64,000 nt of DNA from positions 10,599,007 through 10,663,006 of the forward strand of contig JABAKD010000016.1 in NCBI GenBank assembly GCA_012845835.1, read 5' to 3'. Below the pieces are notes generated by a model that did no database searches, was not told where the DNA came from, and saw only the letters and a program-made list of their open reading frames with translations. This document shows positions 9,801-23,100 of this stretch, one piece after another (positions within the stretch are counted from its first letter, which is position 1; each line of letters begins with the position of its first letter). The stretch comes from Undaria pinnatifida (Eukaryota; Sar; Phaeophyceae; Laminariales; Alariaceae). The translations under genes were made by a program, and so were the position numbers.

Positions 9801-12800
9801 AGCAGATCCGAGAAATTGACTGACAACGGCTTGGGCACATAGAGAGCATAAAGTGCTTAAAGGGCACTGGGGGGAGAACACGGACAAGGCGGAAGAAGTC
9901 CAGGCGGCCTTACGCTGGCTATTTACGAGAAGGCAGGCGAGCTCGCGTATATATTCACTAACCCCCTGCTGGCGAGCCTACGTCACTTATTACGTACGTA
10001 TTATTTTCCTTTCTTGGTTTTCTATCTCTCGCTTCTCTTTTATTTCTTCCTTGTTTTTTTTTTATTTTTCTTCTCCGCGGATTTGTACATTGGTTTTGGT
10101 TTCCTGAGTGGCATGCGCCGCAGTCGGTTTCAGCTGGGGATCTTAAAACGTATGTGCTGGGTACCGGTATGGGCCTGGTCGCCTTTTGTTTCGATTCGAA
10201 AAGAAAGTCGCGATGCTGGTGGCCTGCTGCCACCAGAACGAGGTCATCCGCCCCCCGCCCCCCCGTATAACGCCTTATCTCCCCTCGTCAAACAATGCAT
10301 ACCTGGTGCACCATTCCAGTGGACGAGGCGAGGGTTTCGCCCATTCTCGCTACAAGCAAAAAAATAGCCCACTAACTGTGAGAGACCTGCAAAGAAACCG
10401 CAACAGTAGACCTATCCTCTAGGCCTATCAGTCGGGAGCGGGCAGTGTCGTGTCATTCGCTCGTGTGCTTCTGCTCTACTTGCACGGCTATGCACGAAAA
10501 ACTAGATGCATGCGACAAGAGTGTCACACATTTTCTCTCCTCCTTGCCTCTGATCGTATTAAGCTACGTACGCCCGTAGAGCCCATGACCACCAACGGTC
10601 AATTATTTTAAAAAATGAAGAATCCACTTCAGCTGTGGGATCGACCAACAAACGATTTTCTGATCAAAAGTCAGCTTTAGTTACGAATGTTGTATGTTAT
10701 TACACTTATATCTTCATGTGTTCTGTGAACTTGAGAACGTCATGCTTGATTGCCTCCCGCATCCTTTACGGTGTTCTCAACCCACAATTCATACCAGATA
10801 AAGTAAACAAGATATTTCGATTTTTGATGTGGTCCGCACATTTTTATGCGCTTCTCCAAAACGCGCGTCGAAGCCGCACGCGGGTCGGAACCTTGGCCTG
10901 GGTTAGCTGGTTAGGGTCAAGAGATGGGTCGTCGCCTTCTCGTGGTTCGTAAAAGTACACGCACGATTTTTTTTTTTTCAAGAAAAACTTCGTATAAAGG
11001 TAAATATGTTTGATACCTGGTACATTATCTGGCATTACTTTTCGTGTTGTAAGACCGGTCACTGCATCTCGTGTTATTGCGAGCGTATCATATGCGAGTT
11101 TCCAATTTCCCCGGCGTCTCTCGATACAGGACACTAGGGCAGAATGCGCTTTGTTGTTGGTAGCGTAGCCCCCCCGAGTTGGGCTGCAAAGCAATCACTG
11201 TCGACCAAAAAACACAGTAACTGAAGAATGGTGTGTGGCAGTGTGTGTACTTTAAGACACCCGGCTAACCTACCAGCGGGAATGCTGCCTAAGTTGGCCG
11301 CCCCCAAATACCTACCCGTCGAACAATTGCATAGCCTGGGATTGGCAGGCAGATCGGCACACTGCTACACTGGCAGTCGGATAGGTTTAGCATCGCGCCA
11401 ATTACCTGCAAATCCCAGGTTCACCGTGTTTTCTTACCCGGGTTTCCACCCCGAGGTATACACAATGGAGTAGCACCTACGAATGGGTATATATGTATAT
11501 ATTGCCCGTATTGCCGCGCCTCAGTATCATACCCGTCGTACTGTTGGGGGAAACTCCGAGAGTTATTTGTATCTGACGTCAAGTTGTGTGCGTCGTTGTT
11601 CGGCGGGCGCTTGAGGAAACTCGAAAGGGTTTCCTAGTGTAATTACAAGTAGACGATTTGTCCGGTGCGGCAATTGTGAGCTTGCAAAACGTACCAGATA
11701 CCGGGTGTTTTTTAGCCCCCCTGTCTCATGCTCCGAATGCCTCTCGTCTGCCCTCGTGCTTTTATTGCGCCTCATCTACGTTCACGCCCCCGTTGCCTCA
11801 TTCATCTGGATTACTTATCTTCTATCCAGCTCCTGGTCGATTCCGACACGTTGGCTAGCCGGAAGATCTCGACCGGAGCTGCGATACACCTCTTCCAAAG
11901 GCCGAAGTCAGCCACCCCTGCCGGCGGTGCGGGCGTGGGTACCGCCCTCGCGCAGCAACCTGGGAGGCTGAACGAGATCCCCCCCCTCCTGCTGCACGTG
12001 CGGGAGGCGATCGACGGCGGCGGCGGTCCAACCCCAGCGGAGGGCTACCTGGACACGAACTGGGAGGTGGAGGTGCCGCGGCGAAGCATTCGATTCCTCG
12101 CGTCCTCCTTGCTGCTTTTGAGCGCCATGCAGGTATCAGATGGAAGGGGCGATGGAGGGGACGGTTTTGCTTGCCTTTAGTCATTTGACCATTGACCACG
12201 CATCCCTTTCGAGACAAAACGCCGCTCCTGCTCCAAATAGAGACGCGTCCAACACTTGGGCGCCCGTGACGTGTCCTCCGTATATCATGTGGCATTGAAA
12301 ATGTTTTGCTTTTCTTATCCCGTTCCTGTTTCAGGGGGGGGGGGGGGTCTCGGAAGGGGTTGTTATCTATCTAATCCATTGGCAGGACGATTTCTAAGGA
12401 GGGGGGGGGGTACCGGAGAGGGTTGGCGTTGGGGGGGTGTAAATGTATGGTCGCAATCTTACGACCATAGACCCTCGCACGCCTACAATGCCGGGACGGA
12501 GCACTAGGGTTTCTTCGGGGCGGGGGGGGGGAGGGGGGAGGGGAAAGGGGGACGTTTTCGAATCCACTTGCAGTATGATTTATTGATGGGAGGGGAAGGG
12601 ATAGCGTTATTTTTTTAATCAACTCCCAGGATGTTTTCCAATATCCAGCTGTGAATTCCAGCCAACAACAAAACGCTACTCCTACCGCTTCCCAACTTTG
12701 TTTTTGCGACAAGCTTTTGGAGGTATTGGGAAGCGTATCAGCAGCGATGACAGCCCCAGAGGCCGGGGATGGAGGCGATGGCCACCCCGCCCTGCCGTCC

Positions 12801-15800
12801 GAATACTGGGACCTTGTTCGGGCGCGAAGCTTCTCGAGCGTGATGGGCATCGTCGTGGCGGTGTTTGGCATTCGGGGCTCTCACAGCCTTAGCACGCAGA
12901 CGATCCATATTTACTTCGTGGGGCTGGTAATGTGCGCGGCCGTGGCGATGGTGATTCGAATAGGAGTGCTTATCGACATCATCACCGACAAGGTGGGATT
13001 TCTATGTTGGTAAAGACGGTGCGCGAGAGGGGGGGGGGGGGGGGGGGGGGGGGTGGTGCTCATGAAAGTTTTGTATAGGTGGAGGCAGTGCGCTCGTCGG
13101 ACGCAAATGGGCGGGGGTTGGGTGGTGTTGGTGAGAGTTCCGGGTTGATGAAGGTGATGCGCTTGGTGAGTGAGAAGGCGGGGGTTGCTGGTGTTTCGGT
13201 GGGTGGTTCCGGCGTTGCTGTAGCTGTAGCTGTGTGTGCACGCATGCTCAATGAAGAGTGGCTCGGGTTTTAGCTATTGGGTCGTGTCGCCCTTGGGTGC
13301 GATGCTGCTGAACTAGGTGTGCGCGTGGTTGGACACGCTTGTCATCGCGAAGAACATTGGACCATCGTTCATGCTGCAGGGGGGGCGTTGGTGTCGTGCG
13401 TGCCGTGTGCCGTGGTGGAAGTGTCAAATGGTAGATTAGCAAATTCGGGGTCGGACATAACCCCGCCCCCCCCTCCTCCGTTGCAAAGGTAAAGCATGGA
13501 AAAGCTGGGTAAGTTATCCAGACCGTGTTCAACTCTCGCGTAATCCCGTCATAATTGATATCTGCGTCACAAAATTCAGTACAAATCGCTTGGAATTAGG
13601 CGTTGCCCATGGTCGCAGTAGTAAAAGGATGAACCCTTGTACAAGCCGGGTTTGGGTGGTAGCGATAATCACCTAGAGCACCCTAATGCGAGGCATCACC
13701 TACAAAACCAGACAAGAAAAGAGAGACTGCGTTCCAGCACAACTGCATCCCAGCGCATTCCAACTAAACGGCGGGGTTCGGTTTTCTGTGATGTAAGGCA
13801 CACGCTTAACCCGCGCCTGGCCCTCTGAGGGGCGAATCGTCAACGACCATCTCCAAATTTGAGTTGCTAGAGCTCCTTTGCACTACAGGTGCGGTCTCTA
13901 TAGCGGTCCATAGTGCCAAGAGATTGAACCGCTATCCAGCGCGCCCCCGCCAATCCGATATAGCGGGTGACACAGCTATTTAGGAGGCCTATAGAGGAGT
14001 CACTCACCATGTCGGGAAAAGCGCTGTGACTGCTGAACAGTAGCAGTCATTGCAATCAAGGTACTCATTATCGTGTCATGTGCGCCATATAGTTGTTGGA
14101 GTAGTACAACAAGTATGTGCGGCCAGCACTAATATTATAGTTTCTAGCACATGGTACAGAAATGTTATACACCCGAACATACGTAGGGTCAAATTAAAGA
14201 AATACAGCGCCAGAATAAACCATGCGTGTCATGTTGTTACGTTTTTTTTCAGGGGGGGTACACAGGAGTGCGCGGCACTAGAGACAACGACACATAGCAC
14301 CCCCAGAGCCCACAATGAAAAATCATTCCGGCCGTTATGATCACAGCAGGAAGCAGTCCGAAAACAACATGTTGGTGGATATTTCTTTCACTTGGGCTTT
14401 CGCGTACGCCTTCCCTGTCTAGCGAACCATGCTTCGTTGGGCGTGTCATTTTTTTTTCGTGTATTCGTGTACTCTGTAGAGTACACGTTTATTTCGCACC
14501 TGCTTCTTTTGCTCAAATATCAATAAAAACACCTCACCACAGCTCTCAGAGCTACAGTAGGAGTAGCATGTTATTGTCGAGCATCTACACTACCACAAGG
14601 GCACAGCAGATGTACCGCTGTGGTCGTATCATTGGGCATTTTACCGTTCATAGAATGGTTGGATATATTCTGTCAGGGAGTTCAATTGTTATTATTAGCG
14701 TTTCTTGTGAGCTCTTGAGATTTTGAGACACTAACGGGAAGGTCCATGGCCTATGGCATGGCACTTCCCCGCGTGATAACGAACGAACCATCGCATTGTG
14801 GACAAACGCACTCCGAGCCTGCGAGGGAAATTCCTTGGAGCTGATACCACCGGGCCCGCGATCTTGCGAGTCGGTACACAGCACAGCACATCGCACTCAA
14901 CCCTTCAAGCATCAACACACACGTACTAGCTGCTGCGCGACAACGCAAGTAAATATAAGTACGAGTAGTCAGAGTTGGCGAGATCCAGCATATTTGTGTC
15001 GTGGAACATTAACAGCTCGCTTTTTTTTCCGTTTTTTTTTTGTGTCCCTTTTTTTTGTACGTACCATGACGAGGTGGATTTACAGTAGATTCGCACGCCT
15101 GGTTTTGCATGCTTGTATTATGTTTTTTTTCTGTCCACGTCAGCTGTGAGTTCGACAAATTTAATGCACGTTTGTTTATTCATCTATCTGCTTCTGCGCA
15201 AATGGCACAACAAGCACACACAGTTATTAAGCTAGCGTGTTTGTCATCGAACAGTCGTCGACCATCTACTGCAAGCACAGCATAGCACAATCAGCCTAAC
15301 ACAACAGAGAAAAATACGTATAATGTGCCGATCATAGCGCCACAATGCAAGCAAAAGCAGGCGGGGTAGACGGAGTGGCCGGGATCCATCATGTCGTCGA
15401 ACATCTTCTACAGCCCGACGTGTTTTCCAAACGTGCGAATACGTCGAATATGCCCGTCGAAAAAACGTATTCAACCGCAGGCAGCAATAGCAGCAGCTAG
15501 ATGGCGATCGACTTGCGTTTGTTTCCAACTACTCTTCCCTCCGCGGTCTTTCTTTTTCGTGCGGATGATGTGATTCTTGCGTGAATGCAACGTCCGGGTT
15601 GTTTTCCTCGAGCATGGAGCTTACGGCATTTGCAAGTCGTAAGTTGCACCTTATCATGGACCTCTGTCTACTTCACGTTTTGTTCTATTTGAGCTGGCGT
15701 AGAAGTCGGATGCCGGCCGTGGAGCGAAGCGCCTTGCATGTACTACTGTATAGGAGTACAGTAGGGGTCCCCCAGCAAGGCGGTGGCACCCCAGGGAGCA

Positions 15801-17493
15801 ATATGACCGCCTTACAGAGGGAAGCGGCCCTAATCATTCCAGATTATGAGTGTAATTCCCTACTAATATTAGCGCCAAGCGATTTGGACTGCCTTATATC
15901 GGGATACCGCCTTACTCAGACCGCCTTATTGGGGAACCCCTACTGTACCGTAAATCGCAAAGGTAATGAAGACATGAGCCGTACCCGCGAGCAACCACAC
16001 ATAGGCAACCTATAATACAGTACCACGGCACAGCACCCACTGTTTTACCACGCTGTACAGGGGTATGCTGCAGCACGTTTAGACCTGGACCAACTGTTAT
16101 CCCAAGGCCGCCTGCGTTTCCCGAGATTTTTCCGGCCGCGAGAACCGTTACTGTGGGAAGGATCCGATACAGCGGGGTTATCTCGCCATATTGGGTCTAA
16201 CTTGTGCCAAGCGATTTTGCGACCGCTATCCGGGACTTTTCGCTAATCACTGCGCTGCTAAGTCGGGATCACGACTGTAGTACCAATATTATTTTGTGTG
16301 TTGGTCAATACCATACCCTATATGTACCCGGTATTTGTTTTGCGCGAGTGCTGAGTTTCCATTGCATTTTTTCTGTTGGTTTATTTATGTAAAACTGCTT
16401 CGTAGGCAGCAAATACGGCTCCGGTGGCGCCTCCATCGAGACCCCCGGATGGTCGCCGATTTATTGCCTTTACCAGCATATCGGAAAGCTTGGTATTGTG
16501 CCAGCGCACAGCTCTACTTTTGTTCCGAGTGACCTGCCTAATAAGCTCCACTTTGGTTTGAACAACCTTCCTGATACAGATGAACATCCTCCCAAATATC
16601 GGCACTGCGTCGTTTCCGACAGATCCCGTTCGGTGACTACGGGTCAGGTTCTTCGGACGCATACGATGCAGGCGGAGACGATGAAGGCAGTAGTGGTGAT
16701 GGTGGCGGCGCGGGGAGGGAGGACGAGGGGGGTGGACCGACGCCCGAGGAGGCTCAGAACGCAAAGTTTTTCACCGTCTTCAGCTCCGTCGTTTCGGTAA
16801 GTGTGTTCTGCGTGTGTTTGGTCTGCGTTTGTTCTGTGTGTGTTTAGTGTGGCTTGTATGTGTGTGATTTTGTGTAGAGTGTGTGTATGTGTTTGTGTAT
16901 ATGTTTGTGGCCGTCCGTTTCCGAGGTGAAGTTCATGCCGTGAGGTATGATGCGAGCAATGGTGTTGTGAGCGGTCCTCACTTGTAGACCATGAGATGGG
17001 CGCGAAGCTACCCACACGGCGACAGTGTGAATAGGAGAAGGAGGGATAATAGTGTTTTCAGGACATCTGGTACTAGCGCCCTACATGTACTGCTGTACGA
17101 GTACCGTGGTTTAAGGTTAAAGACGTTTTCTGGCAATTTTTTGGCACGTCAACGCCGAGCTTGCTTCTTGCCCTCCATCACCCCGTCCCAGCCCCTTCAT
17201 TGTCTCGTAACGTCCGCGACCCGAACCAACCCAACCCAACCCAACCCAACCGACCTGACCTGCAGCTGGCGCTTACGGGCGTGGTGTGGCTGCTCTGCAT
17301 TCGGAGAGTTGGCTCCATGCGGGCGGAGATCGCGGCGCACGTGGACGGGCGCGAGCGGCAGCTGAGAGAGATGCAGCAGGACCCGGAGAGACAAGACGCG
17401 GCTGATTCTTCCGTTGCTAGCGTGCATCTAGAAGAGCAGGAAGCTGCGGCAGCGGCAAGGATATCCGCGGCGAGAATGTCCCGCTTGGCGTAG
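6856..17493 (+). CDS. Ubiquitin-like domain protein with about four membrane segments (5 exons, 462 aa)
   Basis: Exons are 6856-7260, 11830-12132, 12714-12992, 16623-16796 and 17266-17493. All introns are phase 0 with GT-AG ends, and the last exon ends in a stop. Residues 1-87 are low-complexity (Gly, Ser and Ala runs). Residues 88-161 form a ubiquitin-like fold: MTVRILDVKGETYTLVV, then RQRIIYGGK, which joins across the first intron to LLVDSDTLASRKI and AAIHLFQRPK, as in ubiquitin's 'QRLIFAGKQLEDGRTL'. There is no C-terminal GG, so conjugation is unlikely. Hydrophobic stretches lie near residues 221-248, 276-292, 303-326 and 378-399. A Gly/Asp-rich loop separates the last two, and a charged, coiled tail follows. 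N-terminal ubiquitin-like domains on ER-membrane proteins (HERP, TMUB types) serve protein quality control; that role here is inference. The fourth acceptor (16623) is the least certain. The start is the first ATG in frame; 6844 is only a GTG. Confidence 0.83.
7261..11829 (+). other. Intron 1 of the ubiquitin-like gene
   Basis: This 4.6-kb intron holds the MITE-like element at 8292-8829 and a left-end fragment of the G-rich family near 10602-10690. The acceptor is pyrimidine-rich. I recognise no other gene in it on either strand. Confidence 0.75.
8292..8829. mobile_element. MITE-like element with 24-base inverted ends and an internal tandem array
   Basis: The left end (8292-8315) is TTACGAGGTTGTGTTCTGTA then GGGT. 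The right end (8806-8829) is its inverted copy with one mismatch. Between them, five to six degenerate units carry CCCGGAACTTCTGTAAGTTC-like and GTACGCCAGTGCCACAAT blocks, about 80-100 bases apart. There is no coding capacity. A clear target duplication was not found, because both flanks are A-rich. It lies in intron 1 of the ubiquitin-like gene. The superfamily is unknown. Confidence 0.65.
12185..12520 (+). repeat. Two short R2 fragments in intron 2 of the ubiquitin-like gene
   Basis: TTTGACCATTGACCACGCAT occurs at 12185-12260. ACGACCATAGACCCTCGCAC then GCCGGGACGGAGCACTAGGG occurs at 12461-12520. Both are head-end pieces of R2. A further head piece lies at 17540-17620, just after the gene's stop codon. 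Confidence 0.6.
13010..13235 (+). repeat. Tandem units at the start of intron 3 of the ubiquitin-like gene
   Basis: Three degenerate units of about 65-75 bases begin 20 bases after the donor. Each has a GGTGCGC/AGTGCGC/GATGCGC core, a G-run (over 25 G in the first) and GGTGGTG/TGGTGTT endings. Exon bases are not clearly included. Confidence 0.5.
15759..15945. mobile_element. 187-base Tc1/mariner-type MITE
   Basis: The element begins CAGTAGGGGTCCCCCAGC and ends with the inverted match ATTGGGGAACCCCTACTG. Both sides are flanked by TA. Ends of about 26 bases, the CAGT start and the TA target duplication fit non-autonomous Tc1/mariner/pogo elements. The interior repeats GACCGCCTTA-like motifs near both ends. 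It lies in intron 3 of the ubiquitin-like gene. A decayed relative is at 6023-6215. Confidence 0.75.
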
Positions 17494-19207
17494 AGACGGC
17501 GGGCCGAGCAGGGTGGGGGCGTTCTCATTCGTTGCTTGTCTGAAGTCATTGGACCGTTAACCACGCACCCCTTTGGGGATGGAGCACGGTTCCTATTCTT
17601 ATGGGCACGTCCAACATGCGAATGTAGCGGGTCTCGCGTACGATGTGCCTTGCGGCTAGGGTTGGTGGCCTCTCTGGCGCTGAGTTAGGGTTGGTAGGCT
17701 GCCTGGCATTGGGTTCGGGTTGGTAGTGGCTGGCTGTTGGTTCAAAGCTAATGGGCTGGCTGGCTGTCGGCCCCGCGTGTCTCCAAAGGAAGGAAATGAG
17801 ACGGGAGTATGGGGGACGGCGCATTTCACCGCAAGTGGTTTGAGTCAGTTTTGTACTGTTAGGCGATAATGATACGAGTAGCTCTATCTTTTATGCCGTA
17901 GCGTTGCTGTGATGGTGTTGATGACTTGGGGCGGGGGCGGGAGGGGGTTGTACTGAGTATGGGTCGAGGCAAGGTGCTTGCTGGTTAGGCGTGGTCCCTC
18001 GTGTGTGCGTGTGCTGTTTGTGGGTGGGGGCGGTGGCGTGAGCGTGGGCGTGGGCGTGCGTGTATATGACTTTTGTTGCTTTTTTTTGTTTCGCTTGCGG
18101 GAGGCGGCTTTACGCGGCGGTTATAGCAAGTGGCGGTGAGGGTGGTGGTAAGTTTATTTCCCCGTCGTTTTCCGCTCTGCGTACCACCTCCCAGGTTGGT
18201 TGGAACTCCTCAGGTTCGCATTTTCCGCTTGGCATTGAAATTTGTCTGGTAAAGTATGTCAGGTACTTTTTGTACTATGAATGCTGCTTCTACTCCTGTT
18301 CATGCGCTCTCGTCTTTATGACTTCGATGCCTACCCCGCCCGTGTACCTTTAGTTATCAAGAAAATGTCTTTTCTCTTTTCTCTTTTGTTGGCGCTTATA
18401 TTGTGTACAGAGTATCATAGCGCGTTAAAACGCGTTTGTTCGTAGGACCGCCATCTGTGGCGTTGTCGCCGGATGAATCCATGCCCGTTAGTTCGCCGCC
18501 CACGATTAATCGTCCGTTACCCCAGCGGTCATAATGCCTACTGCTTCCTTACCTGGAAACCCGTGGTGCATACTCCTTTCTTTGTTGTACCAGTTGGTGC
18601 TCATTTAGAGAGGGCGCTGTTAGAACCTTACATATCATGTATAGAGCCTCAAGTTTTTCGTGCGTCTGCTGAGAAGTACGTACATAACGACAGTAGTAGT
18701 GTCTTCTTTACGCACGGGGTGGGGTATCAAGAGAGCTATCGTCCCAGTGGCAGGCGGCGCGTGTTCATGGTGCGTGTGTGCGTGCGTTCAGAGAAAGGAC
18801 CTTTGCTTTCGCGCATCCTCATTATTTTCTCCGACTGCAATATGATCAACACTGCTTGCTGCTACGCGCAAGCTACCAATCCGTTGGTGGGCAGGGTGGT
18901 TCCCCAGTTCGCTGGAGTTGTCTAACGGAAAGTCCACATGCATCAAATTCGAGGTTAGACAAAAAACGTTACACCGAGGGTGTTTCGGGCCAGTTGGCGG
19001 TATTGAGCTCAAGACACAACAAAACTCACGGTACACCGACTCCTCTTTACTCAGGTTGGTCTTCACCGTTGTGCAGTGCTGCGTTCATCACCGAGCGCTG
19101 CGATGACGATGTAACGTGAATTTGGCGCATTTTGTCGCAGATTTCTGCTATACCGCCAAATGGCACGAAAAACGTCAAGCATGCCGTTTTTAGTCTAAAT
19201 GCCCATG
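17494..19207. other. Region after the ubiquitin-like gene
   Basis: It holds an R2 head fragment (17540-17620) and simple GT-rich stretches. The open frame at 18473-18925 shows no family features and unconvincing composition. Confidence 0.5.
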
Positions 19208-19485
19208 TCCGACATTTTTTTTCGTGTCCCCCTCAAAACGGGTTTTGTGGTTTCCGTGCGCACATGAATTAAAAGACTGAACGCCTCTCTATCACCCCTG
19301 CTGACCCTGGTACTAGCTGTCACTAAGAGGAGCCGCGGATTTATATCCTTCATTAATACACACACCCCTCCATAACACGCGGTCGCAGCATCACACGCAC
19401 AGCTTGCAAACAGCGTCTGCCTATCGATCTGACGAGCAGTTTCGACGAAATCCTCCATCTCACACAGCAGCTAGCTGGAGTTTTC
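19208..19485 (-). repeat. G-rich family, short minus-strand copy E
   Basis: It is a more diverged reverse-complement copy of the family's left 250 bases, with recognisable AACTCCAGCTAGCTG, GTTTCGACGAAA reversed, TAATGAAGGATATAAAT and GGAAACCACAAAACCCG. It lies between the ubiquitin-like gene and the Psb27 gene. Confidence 0.6.
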
Positions 19486-20107
19486 TTCTTCTTTTTGAAT
19501 AAAAATCGTTGCAAGTCAGCCCCCCTAAACAAGGAGGGGAGAGAGAAAACAGCAATACCCCACCGCGCCGACTTCGATATTCGCGTAGGGCGGACCGACT
19601 TGCTACGAGTATGTTGGATCCAACCCGAGCAGCACAACAAGGAAGCAGTCACGCGGTCGGGTTGGTTGGCGCGACGATTTCGTTAGTATGACAGCTACGT
19701 GTATATGGCAGACCGGTGCCCCTTCGTTTTCCCGAGCCCGGGTAAGAAGAGATGTTGCCTGGTTTCAACAGCAACGGGTTTAACGGGTTTCGGAGCCACA
19801 GGCTAGTCCTTGCATTAGTCCTGCTTCACATCTCTTGCAGTTTGCGCTTTCTGGCGGTTGGATTCCCTCTCGCGTGCCATAGATCCCACTCTTTCACATA
19901 CATTTTTGTGTTGTGTAAAAAAGTTTGTGTACAATTTTTTTTCGTTTGTCGTGCCACGTGTCCCCGAGACCCGAGGCATACATGCGCTGGTTTTCCACGG
20001 CGCATGAAATCGACCTTTTGCATGCACTCGACGCAGGTAGCAGCAGAGGCAACCAACGCAGACACTTCCTCCTCCTCAGTAAAGCAGGAACGAACCACCC
20101 ATCAAGG

Positions 20108-23100
20108 ATGAAGGTCTTCGCCACTTGCGCGCTCGCCCTCGCGCTCGGAGAATTTGCCAGTGCCTTTACGGCGCCGCTTGCTGCCCGCAGCGCAGCCCCC
20201 AGCGTAGCTCGGCGTGCGAGTTCGACGTCCACGGTCATGTCCGCAAACGACGAGGTGGGTCCTAGGGAGACTGTCTGAGCAGCCCGGTTTCGCTGTCTGC
20301 TTCCTTTTCTTTGCCCAGGACCACCTTGTAGGGGTGCTGGAGTGGAGTTGTGTGGTGATGAGCTGCTATTGTGTTTGCAGGCTAAGTCTAGTAGCCGCGG
20401 CGCAACAAAGCAGCAACATGAGAGCAATCGTTTGAGTCCATGCATGAAGTTTGCGTTGGGTTTCTGCTGGGCGTGCGTTGCTCGTGCCCCGGAAAGGACA
20501 GTCGTGACAAGGCGCACCCACCCACCCCCCCACCCATCCACCACAGCATTGTGTTGACGATGCGTGCATTGTGGGGCTGGCGTGAGTGCACTCGATCGTG
20601 AGCACATGCTGCATCGCATCGTGTTGAGTTCATGATCTTAGCCTCAATCAGGAGGCCCTTCTCCCTCACCTAGTGTGAATCGTGCGCGATGTACACACCC
20701 AACCAAGGGGCAGTACGTTTCTGTTTGTACACTACGAGCCACTTTCCTGCGTCATCGGCCAGTGCCAAAGCATCAATAGTAGTCTACATATCATGCAGAC
20801 AAATGGTACTGCTCTGAACTTATATTGTCTCTGCAGTAGGGCATGTGTTGAATTCTGTGTCACCAGTTCAGCTGCTGAATTGCGACGTCGCCGTTGACGG
20901 AGCTGCTACTTACTACCGTGGTACCAGGTACCTGGCATCTGATCCATTAGTCTACACGAGCATCAAACGCGACCATTATCATGTGCAGTGTGCAGCGGAG
21001 CCTGATGTGTTCATGTTGTGCGTCGTTCGTTCCGCAACAGGGATTCGCTCCGCAGCTCAAAATCGGTGTAGCGCACACTGTCACCAAGTCCAGTCCGCAA
21101 GTCCCGCAAGTCCCAGGCGAACTATTATTGCTGAGCTGCTGTCACAGAGGATCCAACTCCCCGTTCTCACACGACTGAGCGAGAGCAGCGTGCAACAACG
21201 GTAGCATTATGATTTCACAACAGCGACAGCGACAGCGACAGCATGTATCATACAATAGGCGTTACCTGCTGTATTTTCGTACCAGGTACTTGTACCTATT
21301 AATCGTGTCTGGTACCTGGTATCTGTTACCAGGCATTGCAGACCAGGTGCCTGGTACCATGGTAGTGGTGCTGATCCGTCCCATGGTCTGCGGGGCAACG
21401 AATGCAACGTGCCAACACATGCTGACGCGAGGACAGTTTTTTAGAGCGTGCAATGGTGCAGGCTACCACGTATACCGGTTACTACTGCTGTCTTGTCTAT
21501 TAATAACTACAGTCATCGTCACAACATCTCTACTCTACAAAAGCGACAAAGCCTGTGGCTTCGGTTGACGGATGACACGTACTGGACATTCTGCACAACA
21601 TACGACAGCACCTCTGTACTGTGTTGGTACATGCCGCTAAACTACTACCTGTGCATACTTTTATCAATAAACATGCTGGAGTCTGCTGGCGGATTGCAAT
21701 ACCGGCTGAGCTGGCTCTCGGCGTGCAAGGACAACTGAAATAAAGTTACCGTGACTGTACTGCCTGCTGAAACCGAGTTGTTCTATTAATAGACCCTCGC
21801 CCCTGCTCGCGAGGCCTGCCTGGTCGGTGAAAACCCGACATGTTCCGTCCCGGCAATATAGGGGTGCGACGTATAATGGTCTCAAGACTACGGCTATGCA
21901 TGGAACGTGCACAACCCCCTCAAAGTGCAGTCCTTCGAAACCTAGCGCGGAAGAACGTTTCTTGAACCATTTTTTGGAAGGACCCGTCGATCCGTCGGCA
22001 TGAGCTAGCCTTAATCAAAGCGCGAAGGGCGAGGCGATATCGTAACACAGGCAGTCGCGAGAACAGACAGACAAACGCACGCCTTGCTATGTATCCGTAC
22101 GTGCATCCCTGCCCCCGCCATCGGAACTAGGTTCGGTGGAAACCCGTGTAAGCGCTCAATTAACTCTGCAACTGAAACAAAAAAAAAACGTCGAAACGAC
22201 AACAGTGCACAAATGCGAAATGCCTCTCGTCATTGAAACCATACCCGGCCCACCTTCCATCTTTGATTTGACTCCAGCTACCCCCCCCCCCCCCCCCCCC
22301 CCCCCCCTTTCACCTCTCGATTCCATCTACCCTCCCTCCCTTCCCCCTTCGGCCTCTTTCTTAAGTTCTAACTACCCTCTCCTATTTTTTTGTTCTCCCC
22401 TGTCCTTTCTGATGTTCATTTTTTTGCCCTTGCTCTTGCTCTTTGTGTTTCCCCCCTCACGCGCTGTCGACGGTCGCAGGCCATGTCTCGCAAGAACGCG
22501 ATTGCGTCGTTCTCGGTGGGTGCCGCGGCTGTTCTCCTCGGGTCGGTGCCTACGCTTGCCGCGGACGAGGCTGCCGCGCCGGCTGCCCCGGCTACCGCCA
22601 CTGACGGGCCGCCGACGGACTGGGGGTTGACCAAGCAGTACTACCCGGTGAGAGGGTTTCCCGTGGTGGGAGGGGGGGCTTTGTCCCATACTTGTGTGGG
22701 GGCGGGGTTGTAGTAGTGCCACCCGGTGGAACTTCTGGGCTACTGGTGAGGGAGGGAGTTTTCAGTGCTGGGGGGAAGGCCTTGTCCGGTATTTGGGAGG
22801 GGTGGGGAGGAGGGGAGTTATGACAGGACTTTCCGGTGATGGATTTTTGTCGCTCTGAGGACGAGGCGTTGTCATGCCTTTCAAGGCAGCCCGAGCTGGT
22901 GGCTGATGCTGTATTCGTCATTTTTTTGTTTCTCCCTCACAAGTCCCAAAGGGGTTTCAATTGCTTTAGCTATACTTGACACTTGTCGGAAGTCTGTCAT
23001 CGAATTTGTGGAACCAGTGCCGTTCGATGTAGAAAAGCCGTTCGATATAGAAAAGACCCGGCAACTTCAGAGCAACGTCGACAGCGATCATGGACGGAGT

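Noticed and set aside
17221-17260. Telomere-like CCAAC repeat
   Set aside because: Only about five CCAAC units occur, directly before a splice acceptor. This is not the TTAGGG or TTTAGGG type, and it most likely serves as the pyrimidine-rich tract.
18473-18925. 150-codon plus-strand open frame between genes
   Set aside because: It shows no domain, splice context or composition typical of the firm exons.
19894-20619. 241-codon minus-strand open frame
   Set aside because: It is antisense to Psb27 exon 1, whose plus-strand reading gives a textbook plastid presequence.
22136-22630. 164-codon plus-strand open frame ahead of Psb27 exon 2
   Set aside because: It reads through the C-run and the exon in the wrong frame. 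The correct frame starts after the CAG at 22479.
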